Part shown: positions 49,105 through 54,803 of the stretch, one piece after another
How the letters are laid out: each line of letters starts with the position of its first letter
Numbering within the stretch: position 1 is the stretch's first letter
Assembly: GCA_049976725.1 (NCBI GenBank)
Contig: JBMFHR010000006.1
Coordinates: forward strand, 1 to 54,803
Direction of reading: 5' to 3'
Length of the DNA stretch: 54,803 bases
Source: Conexivisphaera sp049976725
GTDB lineage: Archaea > Thermoproteota > Nitrososphaeria > Conexivisphaerales > Conexivisphaeraceae
Program-made: the position numbers and the translations under genes
Notes under the pieces: generated by a model
The model's input: only the letters and a program-made list of their open reading frames with translations
What the model was told of the DNA's origin: nothing
The model's database searches: none

Positions 49105-49876
49105 GAGATCGGCGGGCTCGGTCCTGAACGTCCTCGCCGCCGGTCAGGGCGTTCGCGAGCGCTGACGAGAGATTGAGGAACCCGGCCCTCGTGACGGACG
49201 ACACGGGTATCGGCCTCTCCAGGTAGCCGCTCCTCGCCAGCAGGGAGAGCAGTTTGCGGTGCATGAGGTATATCTCGCCGTCGGAGCTCCCGGAGACCGC
49301 GGCCTCGAGCTCAGAGGGCTTGGCGGACCACCTGAGGATCCTCTGCACGCTGTCCTCGACCATGTCCGCCTTTGTGAGCAGCTGTATGAAGGGCAGCGGG
49401 AAGCGGAGCCTGACGGACGCGGCCAGCAGCTGCACGGACACGTAGTTGAGCGGGTCCGAGACCAGCCAACCGTCCATCAGGAAGAGGATGGCCTTCGAGG
49501 TCCCGGGGAACTGCCGCACTATCAGCGGCCCGCTGGGCCTGTAGACGAACGGCTCCATTTGCCCCGGCGTGTCCACGAGGACGAAGTCGGGCGAAGCCTC
49601 GTCCAGGGGCTCGAGGACCTCGCCGAGCCTGGCCGCCGCGAGGTCCACCGCGAGCATCAGCGCGCCGTTGGGGCCCAGCCCGTGCTCCTCGATCAGGTGA
49701 TCGAGGTCCACTATGGACCTGACGTCGGCGTCCGGTTCGTAGGGGAGGGAGCGCGCGCCGGGATCCAGGTTCACCGTCGCCACGTCCCAGCCCTTGCCTT
49801 CCAGCCACTCCCTCAGCGCCGAGGTGAGCGTGCTCTTGCCGGAGCCCGCCGTCCCCACCGAGAACACGACGTGCAT
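49034..49876 (-). CDS. GPN-loop GTPase
   Basis: 280 residues. G1 VGTAGSGKSTLTSAL, G2 region NLDPGARSLPYEPDADVRSI, the defining GPN in EHGLGPNGALML near residue 70, G3 VLVDTPGQMEPFVY near 98, G4-like LLTKADMV near 168. Eukaryotic relatives assist RNA polymerase II assembly. ATG 49876 is 27 bases from CTTTTG-type box. Residues after ALTGGEDVQD (~30) are Arg/Pro-rich and lie antisense to the nuclease gene, so the C-terminus may be unusual. Confidence 0.9.
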   Translation of the reverse strand: MHVVFSVGTAGSGKSTLTSALREWLEGKGWDVATVNLDPGARSLPYEPDADVRSIVDLDHLIEEHGLGPNGALMLAVDLAAARLGEVLEPLDEASPDFVLVDTPGQMEPFVYRPSGPLIVRQFPGTSKAILFLMDGWLVSDPLNYVSVQLLAASVRLRFPLPFIQLLTKADMVEDSVQRILRWSAKPSELEAAVSGSSDGEIYLMHRKLLSLLARSGYLERPIPVSSVTRAGFLNLSSALANALTGGEDVQDRARRSPNARIPSSCPPRGAPRAPQRCTA

Positions 49877-49931
49877 GCCAAGCGCTAGGCAACGGCCGCC
49901 GCAAAAGCTTTGGGATCACGGCGGCCCCCGG

Positions 49932-50138
49932 TTACCGGCCCTTCTTGCTCGAGACCCACCAGTCCAGGTACTCGCGGTGCCTCGACTTCTCCCGGAAAGC
50001 GGAATCCCTCTTCCTCTCCTTGAGGGCCGATAGCTGCGCCCTCGTGGCGGAGAGGCCGCACGATGTGCAGCTGTAGTAACCGGTCACCGGGTCGTAGACG
50101 AGCCTGCCCCCGCACTCGGGGCACACCATGTCCGGCAA
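49932..50138 (-). CDS. small zinc-ribbon protein
   Basis: 68 residues. One zinc ribbon (CPECGGRLVYDPVTGYYSCTSC, cysteines near 6, 9, 24, 27) followed by a basic helical tail ending EYLDWWVSSKKGR. The ribbon is TFIIB/TFIIS-like in look. TTG 50138 is ~28 bases from GTTACTTATTTATT (minus, 50163-50176); ATG 50129 is the alternative. Function unknown. Confidence 0.75.
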   Translation of the reverse strand: MPDMVCPECGGRLVYDPVTGYYSCTSCGLSATRAQLSALKERKRDSAFREKSRHREYLDWWVSSKKGR

Positions 50139-50235
50139 ACCGGGGGGCCTGCCGGACGGCTGAATAAATAAGTAACGCCGGCATCGCGCCCCTGGGCGCT
50201 AAAAGCGAATAAGGCGAGCGACCCCGCCCCCGGAC

Positions 50236-50988
50236 GTGAGGGACCTGGTCCTCGTGGGCTCGGCGTGGTCGTCATCGCTCACGAGGTCGCTTTCCGAAAT
50301 GCTCAGGGCCAGGGCGTACAGTTCGAGCGACGTGAGGGGGCCGGAGGTGGAGGGCACTGAAGTGCTGCTAGTGCTGCCCCTGAGGGGGCAGCTGGAGTCC
50401 TCGCTCAACGAGATGATCTCGGTCGCCGAGAGGATCTTGGGCCGCGCGAGGCGGATGGTACTGGCGGTGCCCTACGTGGGGATAAGGGCGTCCGGGAGGC
50501 TGCTCCAGTATCTGGCCGGGGCGCTCGATCTGGTGGGAGCCGATCACTTGATAGTCGCTGACCCGGCGCCGGAGATCGTTGCCTCGCTGAGGACCCCGAT
50601 GGTGGCGATCTCGGCTTACCCGGAGATCGCCAAATGGTTCTCGGGGAAGGCCGCCGTCAGGTCTGTGGCGGCGCCGCCCAGGCTGGAGAACAGGGCGGAA
50701 GCGTTCGCCGGGCTTGTCGGAGCGGACCTGAGGGTTATGCCGACCGACAGCCCGGGGGACTGGGGGGAGCTGGGCGGGAGCGTGCTGTTCTGGGACACGG
50801 TGAGGAACTGCGGGGAACTCGAGGCCCTCGGGGTCCTCGGCGCCGATTACTACGTGGTGCCGCACGTGGAGTGCGGGGAACCGCTGCGCGGGATCCAGGA
50901 TAGGGTCGTCGCGTCGGACAGCGTGGACAACCCGTACTCCAAGGTCACGCTGGCGGGCGCGCTGGCGGAGGTCGTGCTGTCGCTCTAG
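50236..50988 (+). CDS. degenerate PRPP-synthetase-like protein
   Basis: 250 residues. The order of segments follows ribose-phosphate pyrophosphokinase: a dimer-interface helix (LNEMISVAERILGRARRMVL), AVPYVGIRASGR where Prs has PYFGYARQD, and GADHLIVADPAPEIV in the place of DLHxxQI. Then WDTVRNCGELEAL stands where the PRPP-binding DDIxxTGGT motif should be. Both nucleotide and PRPP motifs are therefore eroded, and the length is short (about 290 usual). Likely not a working synthetase; perhaps regulatory. GTG 50236. Shares CTAG 50985-50988 as stop with xdhC. Confidence 0.6.
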   Translation: MRDLVLVGSAWSSSLTRSLSEMLRARAYSSSDVRGPEVEGTEVLLVLPLRGQLESSLNEMISVAERILGRARRMVLAVPYVGIRASGRLLQYLAGALDLVGADHLIVADPAPEIVASLRTPMVAISAYPEIAKWFSGKAAVRSVAAPPRLENRAEAFAGLVGADLRVMPTDSPGDWGELGGSVLFWDTVRNCGELEALGVLGADYYVVPHVECGEPLRGIQDRVVASDSVDNPYSKVTLAGALAEVVLSL

Positions 50989-51698
50989 CCCCTGGCGAGC
51001 GGACCCCTCAGGTCCCTCACGTGGGAGCAGCTGCCGGATCTGGCGACCTTCAGGACCTCCGCCACGATCGAGAGCGCGATCTCGCCGGCGCTCCTGCCCC
51101 CCAGGTCGAGCCCGACGGGCGAGTAGAGCCTCTCCAGCATGAGCTCCCTGGATATTCCCCTCCTGAGCAGCTCGTCCACCGACTCGCGCGCCCGCCTCTC
51201 GCTGGCCATCAGCCCTACGTACCTGGCGCCCCTCCTGAGGGCCTTCTCGGCGGCATCCACGTCGTGGGGGCTCCCTCCCTCGCTCGCGATCACCACGAAC
51301 TGCGCTCCCGCCAGGGCGTCGTCGAGCGCGTCGATAGACGCGACCACGACGTCGTCCGACAGGTAGGGCTCGTCCGTCAGGTGCGCCACGGGGAAGCCCG
51401 CGTCCCTGGCTATGCGCGCCACCAGCCTGGATATGGGACCCGACCCCACGACGAGCAGCCCGGGCGCGGGGCCTATGACCTCCGCGAGCACCCTGCGGTC
51501 GCCCTCCCTGACCTCGAGGCGGCCGCGCCTGATCGCCTCCTCGTAAAACCTCAGGTGTTCCCTCGACCCGCTCACGAGCACGCCGTCGGATATGACGCTC
51601 CTCCTGACCTCGGAGCCGCGGATCTCCGTGACGAGCACGACGGATCTGCCCATCGAGGTCAGGTAGGACAAGTGGGGGAAGACGTCGCACGAGGACAC
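50985..51698 (-). CDS. XdhC/CoxI-family protein
   Basis: 237 residues from GTG 51698. XdhC proteins mature and insert molybdopterin cofactors in xanthine/CO dehydrogenase-type enzymes. The N-terminal RSVVLVTEIRGSEVRRSVIS block is followed by a Rossmann-like LLVVGSGPISRLVARIARDAG near 90 and the C-terminal YSPVGLDLGGRSAGEIALSI. No molybdoenzyme gene lies in the window. The frame is open to 51755, but TTATATTAGG (about 51719-51729) fits GTG 51698. Confidence 0.85.
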   Translation of the reverse strand: MSSCDVFPHLSYLTSMGRSVVLVTEIRGSEVRRSVISDGVLVSGSREHLRFYEEAIRRGRLEVREGDRRVLAEVIGPAPGLLVVGSGPISRLVARIARDAGFPVAHLTDEPYLSDDVVVASIDALDDALAGAQFVVIASEGGSPHDVDAAEKALRRGARYVGLMASERRARESVDELLRRGISRELMLERLYSPVGLDLGGRSAGEIALSIVAEVLKVARSGSCSHVRDLRGPLARG

Positions 51699-51757
51699 GC
51701 GGTCGTCCGGCGCCTTCCTAATATAAGAGTTTCTAATTAACCACATTATAACCATAC

Positions 51758-52777
51758 ATGTTATCGGGCAAGGACAAATACGGGAGGCGGCCGGGCGGTT
51801 CCGTGCTGCTCTTCGCCAGGCTGAGCGGGGACAACCCGGATCTGGGGCTGGGCGAGGCCAGGGCGCTGTGCGAGGCGCGCACGGGCGCCGCGGCGGTCGT
51901 GGAGTACAGGCCGCCCGCGGCCGTGCTGGAGTGCGGCGGCCACGTCGACCTGGGACGGCTAGGGGGGTTCATATCGGAGTCCGGACCGCTCGCCTGGAGG
52001 GGCGGAGCGGCGGATCTCGACCCCCGGAGGATCTGGCCCGTGGGCGCCGAGGGTCCCGCGAAGGCCGACGCGGAGGGCTTCGGGGAGCGCAATTCCGAGA
52101 TAGCCAGGGCGCTCGGCGAATCGCTCGTGGAGGCGGGCATCGATGTGGACGTGAGGAGGCCCAGGTCGATCCTGAAGGCGTACCGCTTCGGGGACCGCGC
52201 CTACGTGGCGGTCGTCAGGCCGCTCAGGGGGAAGTGGCGGGCCAGGGACGTGCGCCTGAGGCCGTTCCGCCACCCGTCAATTCTGGTACCGAAGCTCGCC
52301 CGCGCGCTCGTGAACCTGAGCAGGCCGCGGGAGGGGGGAGTGCTGCTGGATCCGTTCTCCGGCACCGGGAGCGTGCTGCTGGAGGCGGAGGAGGTTGGGT
52401 GCCTGCCGCTCGGGGTGGACCTGGACTGGCGCATGGCCAGGGGATGCCTCGCGAACCTGAGATGGGCGAGGTCAGCCGGGGGCGTGGTGCGGGGGGACGC
52501 GAGGTCCCTGCCGGTGAGGCGCGCGGACTGCGCCGCGTCGGACCTGCCATACGGCAGGATGAGCAGCTCGCTCGGGTCCTCGACGTACGAGCTGCTGGCG
52601 TCCACGCTGTCGGAACTCCCGGGGCTCCTGAGGCCGGGCGGGCACGCCGCGCTCATGGTCAGGGAGCGCGTGGCGGCGGCCGCGGCGGAGGGGGTCGAGC
52701 TCCGGGAAACCTATTTACACAGGGTTCACGACGCGCTCACCAGGAAGATACTGGTGTACAGGGTGACCGGGCACTGA
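51758..52777 (+). CDS. Trm11/Trm-G10-like THUMP RNA methyltransferase
   Basis: 339 residues. N-terminal region (about 1-160) of THUMP type (IDVDVRRPRSILKAYRFGDR, AYVAVVRPL), then a SAM methyltransferase: LLDPFSGTGSVLLEAEEVGC near 200 and SDLPYGRMSSSLGSS near 262. The family's catalytic motif is usually (D/N)PPYG; here the first Pro is Leu. Probably methylates G10 of tRNA at N2. ATG 51758, TATA-like TCTAATTAAC centred 24-27 bases upstream. Confidence 0.85.
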   Translation: MLSGKDKYGRRPGGSVLLFARLSGDNPDLGLGEARALCEARTGAAAVVEYRPPAAVLECGGHVDLGRLGGFISESGPLAWRGGAADLDPRRIWPVGAEGPAKADAEGFGERNSEIARALGESLVEAGIDVDVRRPRSILKAYRFGDRAYVAVVRPLRGKWRARDVRLRPFRHPSILVPKLARALVNLSRPREGGVLLDPFSGTGSVLLEAEEVGCLPLGVDLDWRMARGCLANLRWARSAGGVVRGDARSLPVRRADCAASDLPYGRMSSSLGSSTYELLASTLSELPGLLRPGGHAALMVRERVAAAAAEGVELRETYLHRVHDALTRKILVYRVTGH

Positions 52778-53721
52778 GCTACCTCGAGGTAACGTTCCTC
52801 GGCACGGCGTCGGCGTCACCGGGCTACGGCAGGAGGTTGCCAGCCGCCGTCCTGAGGTCGGGCGACGCTTACTTCGTCCTGGACTGCGGTGAGGGGACCC
52901 AGTACTCGATGCAGGAGCTGGGCTGGAAGTACGTGAACAAGAGGATGTGCGTCCTCGCGTCGCACATGCACGGAGATCACGTGCTGGGCATTCCGGGGCT
53001 CCTCCTAAGCCTGAGCCTGCAGGGGAGGACCCGCGAGGTCCACCTGTTGGGACCCCGGGGGCTGAGGGGCTTCGTGCTGACCGCCCTGGAGTACATGAGG
53101 GCGGGACTGACCTTCGGGCTGGAGTTCCACGACGTCAGCGATGGCTTCGAGCTGGATATCTGCGGCTCCAGGATCAGGGCCGCCCTGGGCAGGCACACCG
53201 CGCCCAACTACGCGTACAGGCTGGAGTTCAGGAGGCCCGGCAAGTTCCACCCCGAGAGGGCCGAGGCCCTCGGCGTCCCGAAGGGACCGATGTGGAAGGC
53301 GCTCCAGGGCGGATCGCCGGTCAACGCGTCGGGGAGGATCGTGCGGCCGGAGGACGTCATGGATCCCGTCGAGGTCAGGACCTCCGTGGCGTACTCCGGC
53401 GACACGAGGCCCACCAGGAGGCTCGTCAGGTTCTTCAGCGGGGCAGACCTGCTCATACACGAGGCGACGTTCTCGGAGGCCGATCGCCGGAGGGCGGTGG
53501 AGAACCTGCACTCCACGGCGAGGGAGGCCGGCAGGGTCGCGGCCAGGGCCGGCGTCAGGTTCCTCATCCTCACGCACTTCAGCAACAGGTACAGCGATGC
53601 GGGGATCCTACTGAGGGAGGCGACGAAGGAGTTCGAGCGCACGTACTTAGCGAGGGAGGGGAGGACCTTCGCCCTAACGCCTGAGGGACTCCTTCTCAGG
53701 GACCAGCCACTCGATCACTGA
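52774..53721 (+). CDS. rnz: ribonuclease Z (tRNase Z)
   Basis: 315 residues. 3' end processing of tRNA precursors. Metallo-beta-lactamase fold: start SYLEVTFLGTASASPG, histidine motif SHMHGDHVLGIPGLL near residue 65, GRHTAPNYAYRLE, YSGDTRP, and LILTHFSNRY near 265. The long PALPFGVP-type arm is shortened but RPGKFHPERA and GVPKGP are kept. No in-frame ATG, GTG or TTG lies near the first strand. CTG 52774 gives a CTGA overlap with the previous stop and is the best start. Confidence 0.92.
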   Translation: MSYLEVTFLGTASASPGYGRRLPAAVLRSGDAYFVLDCGEGTQYSMQELGWKYVNKRMCVLASHMHGDHVLGIPGLLLSLSLQGRTREVHLLGPRGLRGFVLTALEYMRAGLTFGLEFHDVSDGFELDICGSRIRAALGRHTAPNYAYRLEFRRPGKFHPERAEALGVPKGPMWKALQGGSPVNASGRIVRPEDVMDPVEVRTSVAYSGDTRPTRRLVRFFSGADLLIHEATFSEADRRRAVENLHSTAREAGRVAARAGVRFLILTHFSNRYSDAGILLREATKEFERTYLAREGRTFALTPEGLLLRDQPLDH

Positions 53722-54105
53722 GTCCAGATCGCTGGACTCTATCCTCAGGACGATGGGCCCCAGCGGGGATTCCTCCTCGTCCTCCACGAACGCGATCTGG
53801 CCCACGTAGGCAGCCTGGCGGTTCACGTAGACGTGGGTCCTGTCGCCTGCCCTGTTCTCGAGGAGAAGCCTGCGCAGCGCTGCCATGACCCTCCTGCGCC
53901 TCGCCTGCTCGCGGACCGCCAGGAGAGCGCGAGCGCCGGAGGCCTCTATCACGAAGAGGCTCCCCTCGAGCCTCTCCGCGACCTCGCCGGCCCTGCGTCC
54001 CCCCAGCACGTTCATGGCGGCCCTGATCACCTTGGACGGGTCCTCGCTGGGGTTCAGCCTGGCCTCCACCCTGACCCTCACTTCGGTCGCCGGCGGAGCC
54101 CTCAT
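53674..54105 (-). CDS. UPF0201 family protein
   Basis: 143 residues. It begins RAPPATEVRVRVEARLNPSE, with the first strand and the NPSEDPSKV block of UPF0201, an archaeal family of unknown function. It is commonly next to UPF0200, as here. ATG 54105 is given; TTG 54114 is an in-frame alternative. The end overlaps rnz by 48 bases. Confidence 0.75.
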   Translation of the reverse strand: MRAPPATEVRVRVEARLNPSEDPSKVIRAAMNVLGGRRAGEVAERLEGSLFVIEASGARALLAVREQARRRRVMAALRRLLLENRAGDRTHVYVNRQAAYVGQIAFVEDEEESPLGPIVLRIESSDLDSVIEWLVPEKESLRR

Positions 54106-54661
54106 TGCGCTCAACCCACGCGCTCACGATTGAGATCGCGGACCTGCCCAGCTCGTCCACGGAGATTTCCTCGTTCACTATCATGCCGTCCGCCATGGCG
54201 ATGACGTCGCCTATCCTGAGCGAGAGCTCGGCGATGTCCCTGGCGCGGAACTCCTCCCAAGTGTGGGGATCGTCGTGCCTGCCCCTGCGCCTAAGGTACT
54301 CGAAGCGCCTGGCTGGAGAGGCGTGTATCGCTAGGATCATGACGGAGCCGAGCCCGCCCAGGTGGGACACCTCCTCGGGCGACCTTATCCCGTCTATCAC
54401 GATGGCGCGGCCGGTTGCGGACTTTATGCTGGGCTCCAAGAGTATCGCCAGCGCAGCGGGGCCGTGCTCCCTCCGCACCGCGTCCATGACGCGCAGCTGG
54501 CTCTCCAGCCCGGGCTTCAGGCCCCTGCGCCTCACCTCCTCCCTGATCACGTCGCCCATGGAGATCGTCGGGTAGCCGGCGCCGCGGAGGTGCCCCGCCG
54601 CGGTGGTCTTTCCCGCTCCCGGCATCCCAGTTATTCCCACTATGAGGGGCCTCCTCTCCAT
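53696..54661 (-). CDS. UPF0200 family P-loop kinase-like protein (frame runs through UPF0201)
   Basis: The first ~180 residues are a dephospho-CoA-kinase/adenylate-kinase-like P-loop protein: IVGITGMPGAGKTTAAGHL (Walker A) near 6-22, STMGDVIREEVRRRG-like segment, AIVIDGIRSPEEVSHL, and FEYLRRRGRHDDP. This matches archaeal UPF0200. ATG 54661 is 27 bases from a TAACCTAAAT box. Oddity: relatives end near SAWVERNE, but no stop follows here and the frame continues ~140 residues over the whole UPF0201 gene in another phase. A stop in the next phase (TGA within ATGA at 54102-54105) would give the normal end if one base were shifted. Confidence 0.7.
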   Translation of the reverse strand: MERRPLIVGITGMPGAGKTTAAGHLRGAGYPTISMGDVIREEVRRRGLKPGLESQLRVMDAVRREHGPAALAILLEPSIKSATGRAIVIDGIRSPEEVSHLGGLGSVMILAIHASPARRFEYLRRRGRHDDPHTWEEFRARDIAELSLRIGDVIAMADGMIVNEEISVDELGRSAISIVSAWVERNEGSAGDRSEGQGGGQAEPQRGPVQGDQGRHERAGGTQGRRGRGEARGEPLRDRGLRRSRSPGGPRAGEAQEGHGSAAQASPREQGRRQDPRLREPPGCLRGPDRVRGGRGGIPAGAHRPEDRVQRSGLSDRVAGP

Positions 54662-54803
54662 CGCGCCGGCTGAGGCGGCCCGCAATTTAGGTTATCGCTA
54701 CGCCTGGGGTATCGGTCAGGTAAGGGCCTCGAGCGAAGGTTGAGGCGCGGGCCGCCCCCACCAATCCCACGCTCGTAGATCCGATCAGTTGTCCGATTTC
54801 AAC
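54662..54803. other. right-end intergenic sequence
   Basis: Holds the UPF0200 promoter (54684-54697). Beyond that I see no coding frame, tRNA or other element that can be supported before the window edge. A GC-rich GCGGGCCGCCC stretch near 54747-54757 is not enough to call an RNA. Confidence 0.35.

Noticed and set aside
1..54803. CRISPR arrays, insertion sequences, prophage or transferred islands
   Set aside because: No spaced direct repeats, transposase or integrase motifs were seen, and base composition looks even apart from promoter patches.

Overview
This 54.8 kb window is a compact, GC-rich stretch of an archaeal chromosome. The gene set is archaeal throughout: archaeal-type GlyRS, GatD/GatE, Nop5-fibrillarin, Gar1, SRP19, TFB, an FeS winged-helix TFE-beta-like factor, RadA, HerA-NurA, archaeal Elp3, Trm1, Trm-G10-like methyltransferase, and ribosomal proteins eS8 and eS30. 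eS30 and the TFE-beta-like factor point to the TACK/Thermoproteota side. The exact lineage cannot be fixed by eye. Many genes are leaderless: a TATA-like box is centred about 26-30 bases before an ATG, GTG or TTG start, and this spacing was used to choose many starts. I see no tRNA, rRNA, insertion sequence, CRISPR array or prophage.

Layout. 1-6 kb: tail of an amidohydrolase, an AlaX-type editing protein, a cyclic-diphosphoglycerate-synthetase-like protein, GlyRS, a DUF92 membrane protein and an HTH regulator. 6-10 kb: herA-nurA beside three small proteins that share a beta-hairpin plus winged-helix design. 10-20.5 kb: translation and RNA genes (gatE, gatD, elp3, eS30, nop5, flpA, rlmE-like, TFE-beta-like, tfb, gar1, srp19, eS8). 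20.5-30 kb: pyrG, a Rio2-type kinase, Lsm, a RadB-like ATPase, a small membrane protein opposite an Rqc2/NFACT homologue, CBS, Mut7-C and AMMECR1 proteins, a glycosyltransferase and a degenerate ThiI-like protein. 30-38 kb: radA, trm1, THEP1, rnhB, marC, an unknown protein, DUF72, uppS and DUF373. 38-48.7 kb: branched-chain amino acid cluster ilvB-ilvN-ilvC-leuA-leuB on minus, and ilvD-cimA plus a DUF4443-type HTH protein on plus. 48.7-54.8 kb: a nuclease-like protein, a GPN GTPase, a zinc ribbon, a degenerate PRPP-synthetase-like protein, XdhC, an RNA methyltransferase, RNase Z, UPF0201 and UPF0200.

The strongest novel candidate lies upstream of ilvB. A 22-codon reading frame (44615 down to 44547, minus) ends in eight consecutive branched-chain codons, Leu-Ile-Val-Leu-Leu-Ile-Val-Val. 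A GC-rich hairpin follows directly, and then the strong Shine-Dalgarno sequence of ilvB. An 8-bp pairing is possible between the start of the Leu-Ile codon run and the tail of that Shine-Dalgarno region. This looks like an amino-acid-sensing leader peptide of the bacterial ilv/leu type, in an archaeon whose other genes mostly lack leaders.

Other notable points: single TATA boxes that seem to serve two divergent genes, convergent genes that share one CTAG as both stop codons, a probable CTG start for RNase Z, several frames that run far into neighbouring genes, and paralogues with eroded catalytic motifs (ThiI-like, PRPP-synthetase-like, PD-(D/E)XK-like).
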